Shown here piece after piece: positions 7,905 through 16,199 of a stretch of DNA of 64,000 bases. The first letter of the stretch is position 1. Each line of letters opens with the position of its first letter. A model generated the notes under the pieces. The model was given only the letters and a program-made list of their open reading frames with translations, searched no databases and was not told the DNA's origin. The stretch is from Bacillus sp. 1780r2a1 (GTDB taxonomy: Bacteria > Bacillota > Bacilli > Bacillales > Bacillaceae_H), in the NCBI GenBank assembly GCA_024134725.1, contig CP099863.1:611001-675000 (forward strand). Direction: 5' to 3'. The translations under genes and the position numbers were made by a program.

Positions 7905-9239
7905 TTAATGAAAACGTGTAATAAAAAGGCAATAATTCATAAGTGCTTTAGTGGATGGACGAATCGTTTGAGAGGCTTCGTCACTTTGTTTAGAAGGCTT
8001 TGTATTTACTTCGATAATCCAAGGCTGCCCGTTAGCATCGATAGCTAAGTCAATGCCAAACTCGGCATAAGTTTCATCTTGGAATGGCAAGTTAACACAA
8101 ATTTCAAGAGCAATCTCTTTTAATAAAGCGATGATATGTTTAGCGGTATGTTCATCATATAATGAAGTGAGTATATGTTTTGGTGAATAAATTTCCCCTC
8201 CTCGTGCAACGTTTGAGACAAAGAACCCTTTTTGTGAAACTCGTGTTACAATCGATGTTACTTTCCATTTTGCATGGGACTGTTTGTGACAAAGAATACG
8301 AAAGTCAAAGGGGCACCCCTTATACGTTTGAAGGTTAATTCCTTCTTGGATGATAAATCCTTGTTTTTTTAACGTGTGAAAGAGAGTTTCAAATATGTCA
8401 TGCGGGGAATCGTATTCTTTTTTAAACTCATGGCCAACCGTAGTATAATCAAGTTGATATTGAGCGTCGACTTGTGCGATTTTAAAAATGTGTTTACCTT
8501 GGCTACCGTGTATAGGTTTTAGAAAAATGGTTTGGTAGGATGACAGTGCATCTAATAGATCTTGCTTAGACCGCAGTTGATACGTATCCGGTAAATAGGT
8601 GTTTAAGTGGACTGTTTGCGACAAGCGTTCAAACACCTTCCACTTGTTTAAGTAATGAGCGTTAAAAAAGGGAATTTCATTGTCCATTGCTTGAATAGTA
8701 AGTTCTTGAAATTTAACCGTATTCTCTGTTTTTCGATTGTGGATTCGGTTATGAATGACATTTGGCAGAGGTACATCTTGAAGTATCCAAGAATTACGTT
8801 GGAACGTATACCCTTTTTTCGTTCCTTGCAGTAAGTCATCCAATGTACTCACATAAAAGAAGCAGTTTTCCGAATCGCTAAGAGAGGCAAACTCTTCACA
8901 GAAAGTTGTTATACTGCCAAAAAGATCTAGCGAAGACTTAATTTCCGTGACGACACAAATAACGGGACCAATTAATAGTTCATCCTTAGATGGAGAAGAA
9001 AATCGCAAAACGATTTCATCTTCAAATAGTCCCCATTCTTGTAAAAGAGTTTTACAACACATAATACAGTAATCAGAGCTTTTAAATGGTATAATACTCA
9101 CTTCTTTGTGCATACGGCCGAATGTGATGGTAATATGAGTATCACAGCTAAGTTTTTGGCAAAGTCCATGACTCATGTAAACCTGATTTTTACCCAGCTT
9201 TGACTGAGATGCTTTAATCGTTACGCATGGAGGGTTCAT
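7905..9239 (-). CDS. YheC/YheD family ATP-grasp protein (copy 1, first in operon)
   Basis: A 444-residue paralogue with the YheD architecture: an N-terminal beta-rich domain (residues 1-100, ending LLIGPVICVV), then the ATP-grasp core PNVIHNRIHNRKTE, FNAHYLNKWKVFERL, IFLKPIHGSQGKHIFKI, DFRILCHKQ and EFGIDLAIDANGQ..IEVNTKPSKQ. One difference is GKH instead of GKG or GRG in the nucleotide-binding loop. The N-terminal domain is cysteine-rich (CHKTLL-like region CIMCC). It is absent from the two-gene yheC-yheD arrangement of B. subtilis. Start ATG 9239 follows GAGGA; the promoter candidate lies at 9281-9309. Confidence 0.88.
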   Translation of the reverse strand: MNPPCVTIKASQSKLGKNQVYMSHGLCQKLSCDTHITITFGRMHKEVSIIPFKSSDYCIMCCKTLLQEWGLFEDEIVLRFSSPSKDELLIGPVICVVTEIKSSLDLFGSITTFCEEFASLSDSENCFFYVSTLDDLLQGTKKGYTFQRNSWILQDVPLPNVIHNRIHNRKTENTVKFQELTIQAMDNEIPFFNAHYLNKWKVFERLSQTVHLNTYLPDTYQLRSKQDLLDALSSYQTIFLKPIHGSQGKHIFKIAQVDAQYQLDYTTVGHEFKKEYDSPHDIFETLFHTLKKQGFIIQEGINLQTYKGCPFDFRILCHKQSHAKWKVTSIVTRVSQKGFFVSNVARGGEIYSPKHILTSLYDEHTAKHIIALLKEIALEICVNLPFQDETYAEFGIDLAIDANGQPWIIEVNTKPSKQSDEASQTIRPSTKALMNYCLFITRFH

Positions 9240-9280
9240 AAATACGTCCTCATTTTTGATTTTATAGGCGAATGCTGATA

Positions 9281-9309
9281 TATCCTATGACTTGCAAACA
9301 AAATATGTG
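9281..9309 (-). promoter_or_regulatory. Sigma-K-like promoter of the yheC/yheD cluster
   Basis: On the minus strand CAC is followed after 17 nt by CATAGGATA (9281-9289). This fits the sigma-K pattern AC-N16/17-CATANNNTA. The predicted start is about 34 nt before the first ATP-grasp gene. Sigma-E recognition is the alternative, since its -10 is similar. Confidence 0.55.
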
Positions 9310-9342
9310 AGAGAATTTGTAACAGAAAGGTCGAAGAAAATA

Positions 9343-10476
9343 ATGGAACAGTTTATTACAATTATTATTATGGCTGTTATTGGGGCAGTCATCGGTGGTG
9401 TTACGAACCACTTAGCTATTAAAATGTTGTTTCATCCATACGAAGCCAAGTATATATTTGGGAAAAGGATTCCATTTACTCCTGGACTTATCCCAAAAAG
9501 ACGAGATGAACTTGCTGTTCAGCTTGGAAAAACGGTGGTTGATCACTTATTAACACCGGAAAGCTTAAAAAGAAAGTTAAAAGATCCAGCCTTTCATCAA
9601 ATCTTGTTAGGAATGGCAAATGACGGGCTTAAAAAGGTATTTACAACGAAGCAAACGTTAGCTGAACTGCTTGATGCTATCGGGATTAAAGACGCTCAGG
9701 ATAAGACAAACAAGGCTATTCGTAAGCTTGTAGAAAAGAAGTATATTGAATTTATGATGAGCAAATCAGGTCAATCGCTTTCTTCTTTATTAAGTAAGGG
9801 TACAAAGCAAAAGGTCGAGCAAGTTATTCCTGTTATCACCAAACAAATTTGTGAAAAAGCGGTTGATTATTTTGAAAGCGAAGAGGGAAAACAGCGCTTA
9901 GAACGTATGATTGATGACTTTTTAATGAAAAAAGGAATGCTTGGAAACATGATTCAAATGTTTCTTGGAAATGCAAAGGTCATTGATAAGGTTCAACCAG
10001 AGATTATTAAATTCTTCAAGCATGAAGGAACGAGTGAATTATTTGAAAGTCTAATTGAAAAAGAGTGGAAGAAGCTGCAAGAAAAGACGGTAGATGAGGC
10101 AGAAGCGTTTATCGGAAGAGAGACAGTATTAGAGGGTATTCAGAATATTGTTGATCGTACTGTATCGGTAGAAAGCTTATTTGAAAAGCCTGTTTCTGAG
10201 CTGGTAGCACCTGCTCATTCGTATGTGCAAAAGGTTGTGCCAGTCGCTGTTGAAAAAGCAGGTGGTTTTTTAGTAGGGCGCATTGATTCATTAATGAGCC
10301 AGCTCAAGTTAGAAGATATTGTTCGTGAGCAGGTAGAGTCCTTTTCAGTCGAGCGCATTGAGGAATTAATTTTAGGGATTTCAAAGCGCGAATTTAAGAT
10401 GATCACGTATCTAGGAGCTTTACTTGGAGGGATAATTGGAGTGGTTCAAGGCATTATTGCTCTGTTTCTTGTCTAG
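9343..10476 (+). CDS. yheB: YheB family DUF445 membrane-anchored protein
   Basis: With start ATG 9343 the protein is 377 residues, the length I recall for B. subtilis YheB. The frame is open upstream from TTG 9292, but the conserved N-terminus [30 protein letters not shown] begins here, behind AGAAAGG. It has one N-terminal and one C-terminal membrane segment ([22 protein letters not shown]) around a long helical DUF445 region. It is divergent from the yheC/yheD cluster. Function unknown. Confidence 0.88.
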   Translation: MEQFITIIIMAVIGAVIGGVTNHLAIKMLFHPYEAKYIFGKRIPFTPGLIPKRRDELAVQLGKTVVDHLLTPESLKRKLKDPAFHQILLGMANDGLKKVFTTKQTLAELLDAIGIKDAQDKTNKAIRKLVEKKYIEFMMSKSGQSLSSLLSKGTKQKVEQVIPVITKQICEKAVDYFESEEGKQRLERMIDDFLMKKGMLGNMIQMFLGNAKVIDKVQPEIIKFFKHEGTSELFESLIEKEWKKLQEKTVDEAEAFIGRETVLEGIQNIVDRTVSVESLFEKPVSELVAPAHSYVQKVVPVAVEKAGGFLVGRIDSLMSQLKLEDIVREQVESFSVERIEELILGISKREFKMITYLGALLGGIIGVVQGIIALFLV

Positions 10477-10638
10477 ATATTGACCAAACGAAAGAAAGAA
10501 TGGGCTTACTCCTTATTTGGGGTTTTACTTTATTTGATGGATTTTGAGAAATAAAGGTCTTAAGCTGAATTTCTCGCCATAATTTGTTATAGTAGTTGGG
10601 AAGATGATTATAGTAAAAAAATTTAGGAGGACGTTTAT

Positions 10639-10983
10639 ATGTCTGTAAACTTGTACGATGTAGCAAATGAATTAGAAAGAGCCATTCGTCAAAGCGACGA
10701 TTATACAAACCTAAAAAGCTTGTATGCGGCTGTAAACAATGACGAAGGTTCAAAGCAATTATTTGAGCGCTTTCGTACATTACAAATGGAATTACAGCAA
10801 AAGCAAATGACGGGTCAAGAAATCACGGAGGAAGAAGTTCAACGAGCACAGCAAACAGTAGCAATCGTTCAACAAGATGAAAATATCGCGAAGCTAATGG
10901 AAGCTGAGCAACGTATGAGCATGGTAATTGGTGAATTAAACAAAATTATCATGAAGCCATTAGAAGAATTATACGCTGAATAA
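10639..10983 (+). CDS. yheA: YheA (UPF0342; YlbF/YmcA-like) helical protein
   Basis: A 114-residue, all-helical acidic protein: [22 protein letters not shown]...[11 protein letters not shown]. This is the YlbF/YmcA/YheA family; YlbF and YmcA help RNase Y, while YheA has no settled role. AGGAGG stands 8 nt ahead of ATG. A terminator follows at 11000. Confidence 0.9.
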   Translation: MSVNLYDVANELERAIRQSDDYTNLKSLYAAVNNDEGSKQLFERFRTLQMELQQKQMTGQEITEEEVQRAQQTVAIVQQDENIAKLMEAEQRMSMVIGELNKIIMKPLEELYAE

Positions 10984-10999
10984 TAGCTTAAGTGATAAA

Positions 11000-11037
11000 A
11001 GCGGTTAGGACTAATTTTAGTTCTAGTCGCTTTTTTT
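11000..11037 (+). terminator. Terminator of yheA
   Basis: A 13-bp stem with G-T pairs (AGCGGTTAGGACT / AGTTCTAGTCGCT) around a short loop is followed by a run of T. Confidence 0.85.
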
Positions 11038-11075
11038 GTACAGAAGGAACACATGCAAAAAGGGCAATTTCTACT

Positions 11076-11169
11076 CCGGATTGTTTGGTCTCCACGAGAC
11101 GGGCACTGAATCTTCTTGTCACTACTTTCCCGAGAGACCTTGAGCAGCCTCGCTATTCCTGCAGGAGTC
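11076..11169 (-). repeat. Interspersed GACTCCTGCAGG-type repeat, degenerate copy A
   Basis: Read on the minus strand it starts GACTCCTGCAGGAATAGC and carries a broken version of the block found at 46664-46745 and 29113-29210. It occupies most of the 363-nt gap between yheA and the GntR gene, and no gene is seen here. Confidence 0.55.
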
Positions 11170-11274
11170 ATACATCTTTCATTTTAATTATGGATTTCTG
11201 TCATAGGAGAAGTCCTCACTATCTCTATGCCTGATTTGTCCGCGCTTAAATTTCAAAAAAATAACAGTAACTTA

Positions 11275-11303
11275 TTTACAAATAAATACATATGTTATAT
11301 AGT
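11275..11303 (+). promoter_or_regulatory. Sigma-A promoter of the GntR-ABC operon
   Basis: TTTACA, 17 nt, TATAGT (11298-11303), 44 nt before the GntR start. The operator-like palindrome begins within the -10. Confidence 0.65.
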
Positions 11304-11323
11304 TAGTTACACAAGTAACTAAC
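11302..11323. promoter_or_regulatory. Operator-like perfect palindrome for the GntR regulator
   Basis: GTTAGTTAC, 4-nt spacer, GTAACTAAC: a 9-bp perfect inverted repeat over the transcription start region. Autorepression by the downstream YtrA-type regulator is the inference. Confidence 0.7.
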
Positions 11324-11346
11324 CAAAGAACTTAGAAGGTGGTCGT

Positions 11347-11709
11347 ATGGATTTTAAATTAAGAGAGGATCTGCCGATTTTCCAGCAGATTGCAGAGCAG
11401 GTTGAAACCAGTATATTGGATGGATCCATTCAAGAAGGTGACCGTGTTCCTTCTACGAATGAGTTTGCCAAGTACTATCAAATTAATCCAGCCACTGCTG
11501 CTAAAGGAGTTAATCAGCTTGTTGACCAAGAAATTTTGTTTAAGAAGAGGGGCGTAGGGATGTTTGTAGCAGATGGAGCTAGGAGTATTATTTTAGAAAA
11601 AAGAAAAAAGGCATTTTTTGATCAATACATCGTCCCCTTAAAGCAAGAAGCTGAAAAGCTAGGAATCCAGCTTGAGGAACTACAGTCTTTATTAAAGAGG
11701 GAGGAATAA
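11347..11709 (+). CDS. GntR-family (YtrA/YhcF-type) repressor
   Basis: A 120-residue protein with an N-terminal winged helix (PIFQQIAEQVETSILDGSIQEGDRVPSTNEFAKYYQINPATAAKGVNQL) and a short helical tail in place of a ligand domain. This is the YtrA/YhcF type that controls adjacent ABC transporter genes. Start ATG 11347 has AGAAGGTGG. It is first of a three-gene operon, and the palindrome at 11302 is its likely operator. In B. subtilis YtrA responds to cell-wall antibiotics; the inducer here is unknown. Confidence 0.88.
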   Translation: MDFKLREDLPIFQQIAEQVETSILDGSIQEGDRVPSTNEFAKYYQINPATAAKGVNQLVDQEILFKKRGVGMFVADGARSIILEKRKKAFFDQYIVPLKQEAEKLGIQLEELQSLLKREE

Positions 11710-11711
11710 GG

Positions 11712-12590
11712 GTGAATATTGCGGTTGAACACGTTACAAAAACGTTTGGGGAGAAAACGGCTTTAAGTAATTTAAGTTTACAGCTAGAAGCTAATAAAAT
11801 TTATGGTTTGCTGGGAAGGAACGGAGCAGGAAAAACCACGCTTATGCAGATGCTAGCAGGACACATCACACCAACTGATGGTCAGGTGAAAGTTGAGGGG
11901 CTATCACCTTTTGAAAATCGAGAGGTTTTGAAGAATATTTGTTTCATTAGTGAGAATAACAACTTTAAAAAAAAGCTTAAAATTAAAGATGTTTTAAAAG
12001 TGGCATCTCTTGTTTATCCAAACTGGTCACAAGATATTGCGAATGATTTATTAACACGTTTTAATCTTGAAGGGAAAATGAGTACTAAAGGCTTATCAAA
12101 AGGAATGGAATCTGCTTTAGGCATCACGATTGGTTTAGCTAGTCAAGCACCGCTTACCATTTTTGACGAGCCATATATTGGATTAGATGCGTCAGCACGC
12201 TATTTGTTTTACGATTTGATTTTGGAAGCGTACGAGGAGAAACCTCGAACAATTATTTTATCTACACATTTAATTGATGAAGTAAGTAATTTATTTGAAG
12301 AAGTAGTGGTTATTCAAAAAGGCAAGAAGCTGCTGCATGAAACAGCGGAAAATATGATGAATAAAGCTCTTCATATTAGCGGGAAAGAAGAAGTAGTTGA
12401 TGCTTTTATTAAAAACCAGAACGTGATTTATGAATCGACTCTTGTAGGGAAAAAATCTGCTGTGTTATATGGTGAATCCCATAATCCTAGTGAAGTACGT
12501 GAGCATGGTTTAACGATTGAATCTATTAACGTTCAACAATTAATGGTTTATCTCACAGAAGATAAAAGGAGTGGAAAGCTTTATGTTTAA
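11712..12590 (+). CDS. ABC transporter ATP-binding protein
   Basis: A 292-residue ATPase starting GTG two nucleotides after the regulator stop. Walker A is GRNGAGKTT. The signature region is LSKGMESALG, a departure from LSGGQ typical of YtrB/YhcG-type exporters. Walker B is LTIFDEPYIGLDASAR, with a STHLIDE switch. It pairs with the overlapping permease. Export of a peptide or antibiotic is the usual role of such cassettes and is only inferred. Confidence 0.88.
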   Translation: MNIAVEHVTKTFGEKTALSNLSLQLEANKIYGLLGRNGAGKTTLMQMLAGHITPTDGQVKVEGLSPFENREVLKNICFISENNNFKKKLKIKDVLKVASLVYPNWSQDIANDLLTRFNLEGKMSTKGLSKGMESALGITIGLASQAPLTIFDEPYIGLDASARYLFYDLILEAYEEKPRTIILSTHLIDEVSNLFEEVVVIQKGKKLLHETAENMMNKALHISGKEEVVDAFIKNQNVIYESTLVGKKSAVLYGESHNPSEVREHGLTIESINVQQLMVYLTEDKRSGKLYV

Positions 12591-13287
12591 AGATATAAAA
12601 GCAATGCTATATTATTTATTTCTTGACCACCGCTCGTCGATTTTAATCTTTTGGAGCATCTTTATTGGAAGTATCTTGGCTATTTTAACAATTACGATGG
12701 CTGCTGATACTTCTGTTATGGTCGTGTCACCGAGCTTACCGATTCTTATTTTCTGTGGAATTGCAGGATTTGTAATGGTAAAAGAGTCGCTGCCTTTTTG
12801 TATTAAAATGGGCATGACTCGAAAAAGCTTTTTAACAAGCGTTTTTTTATTTAACATGTTGTTAGCGATTGGAATATCTATTATTCAGGCTTTTGTAAAT
12901 GAACTATTTCGTCTGGTCGTTGATATCACATCTACACAAGTTAAAATTTTTAGTACTATTGAAGCTACTACTATGAATCCTACTTGGTACAACCAACTTT
13001 TATTTGACTCCATTCTTTGTTTCTTCTTGTTATCAGCGGGGCTTTTATTAGGAAGCATCTTTTACCGCACAGGCTTAATTGGAGGGGCAATTGCTATTGC
13101 TTTTTTATTTGGACTGCTTTTATTTTCAACTACAAGAGACTGGCTTGTTGAACTGTTTGTCACAATAAACGATTCGTTTCAAGTCACCCCTAACCTCGGT
13201 ATAATATTGGTACTGGCTGTTTTAACGGTTATACCGACATGGCTATTGCTCAGAAAAGCATCAACAATCTCATATAACGTACGATAA
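12583..13287 (+). CDS. ABC transporter membrane subunit
   Basis: About 234 residues with six hydrophobic segments. ATG 12583 is preferred over the in-frame GTG 12571 because AAAGGAG would overlap the latter. It overlaps the ATPase stop by 8 nt. No signature identifies the substrate. It closes the GntR-ATPase-permease operon. Confidence 0.82.
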   Translation: MFKDIKAMLYYLFLDHRSSILIFWSIFIGSILAILTITMAADTSVMVVSPSLPILIFCGIAGFVMVKESLPFCIKMGMTRKSFLTSVFLFNMLLAIGISIIQAFVNELFRLVVDITSTQVKIFSTIEATTMNPTWYNQLLFDSILCFFLLSAGLLLGSIFYRTGLIGGAIAIAFLFGLLLFSTTRDWLVELFVTINDSFQVTPNLGIILVLAVLTVIPTWLLLRKASTISYNVR

Positions 13288-13418
13288 AATCACATTTTAA
13301 TCCCTTCTAATTACTGTCATATGCTCATATAACTAATTATCAAGTTTTTTTAAAATAAATACCAACGTTCTAACGTGGTAATAATCTGAGAGACATCTGA
13401 GAAGGAAGGGATTTAACA

Positions 13419-14297
13419 ATGACATATCGATTACTAGCGTTAAATATTGATGGTACCATTTTAAATAGTCAAGGCCGTGTGACAAAAGAAACGAAAGAAG
13501 CAATTCAGTTCGTTAAAAATAAAGGCGTCTATGTTACGCTCGTAACGAATCGCCACTTTCCATCTGCTCGAAAAATTGCAAGGAGCTTAAAAATTCATCC
13601 AACAATGCTCATTACACACAGTGGTGGATTTATTGCTTCTTCGGTTGATAAACCCGTATTAGACCGAAGATTAAGCGAGGAAAAAACGTTTAATCTTATT
13701 CAGCTGTTAGAGAACTTTAACTGTCATATTCGAATTTTACATGAACGCTTTTCAATTGGTAATCGTGTAAAGCTTCCAAATAATATCGTTGCTAAAACGA
13801 TGTTAAAAACAGGGGAGCCGCTCTTTTATCCTGTTCAGTTTGTAGACTCATTGGGAGATACGTTAAGGGATGAGCCAGTATCGACTCCAAAGATAGAAGT
13901 GTATTTTGCAGATAAAAGAGAAAAGGAATATGCAGAACAGACCATTGCATCTGCGGTAAAGGATATTGAATGGTTTTCTTATCCTAACGAAAATCGGTGC
14001 TACATTACGCCAAAAGGAGCGAATAAAGCATCGGGTATTCGCTATGTTGCAAGTCGACTAGGAATTCCAATGGAAGATGTCGTTTCAATCGGCAATTGTT
14101 ATGATGACGTGGAAATGATTGAGCAAGCCGGTATGGGTGTAGCGATGGGACATTCACCAACCGATCTTAAAATGCTGGCTGATTGGGTTACAAGGTCAAA
14201 CAATGAAAACGGAGTGGCATATATGATTAAAGAGCTGTTTAGAAAACAGCAGCGATTAGGTTACTTGAATCAACTTGATGGGACTAAACTAAACTAA
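13419..14297 (+). CDS. yhaX: Cof-type HAD-IIB family protein with altered catalytic motifs
   Basis: A 292-residue Cof-like HAD protein next to hemZ, the place of yhaX in B. subtilis. Motif I reads LALNIDGTIL, so the usual nucleophilic Asp of DxDGT is Asn. Motif II TNR and motif III Lys (PKGANKASGI) are kept. Motif IV reads IGNCYDDVEM instead of GDxxND. Hydrolase activity is therefore doubtful. ATG 13419 follows AGAAGGAAGGG. It is monocistronic, ending at a strong hairpin. Confidence 0.85.
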   Translation: MTYRLLALNIDGTILNSQGRVTKETKEAIQFVKNKGVYVTLVTNRHFPSARKIARSLKIHPTMLITHSGGFIASSVDKPVLDRRLSEEKTFNLIQLLENFNCHIRILHERFSIGNRVKLPNNIVAKTMLKTGEPLFYPVQFVDSLGDTLRDEPVSTPKIEVYFADKREKEYAEQTIASAVKDIEWFSYPNENRCYITPKGANKASGIRYVASRLGIPMEDVVSIGNCYDDVEMIEQAGMGVAMGHSPTDLKMLADWVTRSNNENGVAYMIKELFRKQQRLGYLNQLDGTKLN

Positions 14298-14312
14298 GGC
14301 ATAGAGGCTAGG

Positions 14313-14384
14313 GCAAAAGTATTTCAGGGAATCATCAATCCGAACTATTGAGAGTTAACAACTCTTTTATAGTTCGGATTTTTT
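14313..14384 (+). terminator. Terminator of yhaX, part of a repeated element
   Basis: Stem AATCCGAACTAT / ATAGTTCGGATT (14337-14380) is followed by T6. The preceding sequence (AAGTATTTCAGG...AATCATC) and the hairpin recur at 29014-29080, so this is a member of a small dispersed family. The rest of the gap to hemZ shows nothing else. Confidence 0.8.
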
Positions 14385-14568
14385 GTTGGTTGATAAGCTA
14401 TTTTAGAGAACTAGTGTTTGAAGCATGATGGAATGGACTTGTTATTATAACCTAAACATCTTAGAAAAGGCATAATCCGTTTTTTAATTCAGCAGCAATT
14501 GACCGAGTCATTGATGTTCTGTAAACTGATATAAGCTTATCTATGTTTAAAATTGAAAGGTGATTATC

Positions 14569-16065
14569 GTGAAAATATATGTTAAAGGGTTAGAAGACGA
14601 ACGGTTTCTTCGACCGCTTCAGCTCATTTCGGATTTATTCTTTGAAGAGAGCGATGTTTCTTTTACTCCAAATCAAGAAGACTTACAAATTACGTTTACA
14701 CTAACTGTCAATGAGCAGATTTCAGCACATATTTCCTTAGAGGCTCGAGACGACGATAAAGTATATACAGAAGAACTATCAAAGCCAAACTTAATAGGTT
14801 TAGCTGAAAAAGAACAGTTTAAGCAAGTGAAAAATGTTGTCCTTCGCGCCTTCTTAGCTGTGCTCCAAGAGTATACGAATATCGTACAAAAGTGGGGAGT
14901 TCTAACGGGAATTCGTCCAACAAAGCTTCTTCATATGAAGCTTCAAGCTGGAAAAACAAAAAAGGAAGCTCATCAGGAGTTGAAAGAGCAGTATTTAATT
15001 ACGGACGATAAAATTCAGCTGATGCAGGATATTGTTGATCGCCAACTAGCTGCTGTTCCGGATCTTCATGAGTTAGCTAATGAAGTTAGTATCTATATTG
15101 GCATTCCTTTTTGTCCGACAAAATGCGCATACTGCACGTTTCCCGCGTATGCAATTAACGGGCGCCAAGGTTCGGTAAATTCATTTCTAGGCGGCCTTCA
15201 CTACGAAATGCGAGAAATTGGAAAATGGTTAAAAGAACACAATATTAAAATTACAACCGTTTATTACGGTGGAGGAACACCGACAAGCATTACTGCTGAA
15301 GAAATGGACATGCTGTATGAAGAAATGTATGAATCCTTTCCTGATGTAAAAAACATTCGTGAAATTACGGTGGAAGCAGGTCGTCCTGATACCATTACAG
15401 CTGATAAGTTAAAAGTGCTGCAAAAATGGAATATTGACCGCATTAGCGTCAACCCGCAGTCGTATACGCAAGAGACGTTAAAAGCGATCGGACGCCATCA
15501 TACGGTTGAAGAGACGATTGAAAAATTCCATTTATCTCGTGAAATGAACATGAACAATATTAATATGGATTTGATTATTGGGTTACCAAATGAAGGTGTA
15601 ACGGAGTTTGCACATACGTTAAAAGAATCAAAGAAGCTGTTGCCTGAATCATTGACGGTTCATACGCTTTCTTTTAAGCGTGCATCTGAAATGACGCAAA
15701 ATAAGCGTAAATATAAAGTGGCTGATCGTTATGAAATCAGCAAGATGATGGATATGGCAACAGAGTGGACAAAAGAAAATGGCTACAAGCCTTACTATTT
15801 GTATCGTCAAAAAAATATTTTAGGTAATCTTGAAAATGTCGGCTATGCATTTCCAGGTCAAGAGAGCATCTATAATATTATGATTATGGAAGAGAAACAG
15901 ACGATTATTGGATTAGGGTGCGGAGCTTCTAGTAAATTTGTTCATCCAAAGACAGGTGTGATTACGCGTTTTGCTAATCCGAAAGATCCTAAGTCATACA
16001 ATGATGGGTTTAAGCACTATACAGAAGAAAAAATTAAGTTGTTAACTGATTTATTCAATGTTTAA
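14569..16065 (+). CDS. hemZ: HemZ, radical-SAM coproporphyrinogen III oxidase-like protein
   Basis: 498 residues. The radical-SAM iron-sulfur motif is CPTKCAYCTF, with GGGTPT and the HemN-type central region NPQSYTQETLKAIGRHH. GTG 14569 is chosen over GTG 14560 because AAAGGTGAT overlaps the earlier codon. In B. subtilis this O2-independent enzyme is annotated as oxidising coproporphyrinogen; the heme route encoded at 40-43 kb uses coproporphyrin. A terminator follows. Confidence 0.9.
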   Translation: MKIYVKGLEDERFLRPLQLISDLFFEESDVSFTPNQEDLQITFTLTVNEQISAHISLEARDDDKVYTEELSKPNLIGLAEKEQFKQVKNVVLRAFLAVLQEYTNIVQKWGVLTGIRPTKLLHMKLQAGKTKKEAHQELKEQYLITDDKIQLMQDIVDRQLAAVPDLHELANEVSIYIGIPFCPTKCAYCTFPAYAINGRQGSVNSFLGGLHYEMREIGKWLKEHNIKITTVYYGGGTPTSITAEEMDMLYEEMYESFPDVKNIREITVEAGRPDTITADKLKVLQKWNIDRISVNPQSYTQETLKAIGRHHTVEETIEKFHLSREMNMNNINMDLIIGLPNEGVTEFAHTLKESKKLLPESLTVHTLSFKRASEMTQNKRKYKVADRYEISKMMDMATEWTKENGYKPYYLYRQKNILGNLENVGYAFPGQESIYNIMIMEEKQTIIGLGCGASSKFVHPKTGVITRFANPKDPKSYNDGFKHYTEEKIKLLTDLFNV

Positions 16066-16067
16066 TA

Positions 16068-16112
16068 GAAACTGCCATGTATTTATTCCGAAAATACATG
16101 GCAGTTTTTAAT
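16068..16112 (+). terminator. Terminator of hemZ
   Basis: Stem AAACTGCCATGTATTTT / complementary arm, loop of about 5, then T5. Confidence 0.85.
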
Positions 16113-16199
16113 TTGCATAAAGAGAAGGAAATATGTCGAAGACGATTGAATATATAATCTGTTGCAAGCGTTTTCTAAAAAAGAGTGAGGTGCTGTCCA

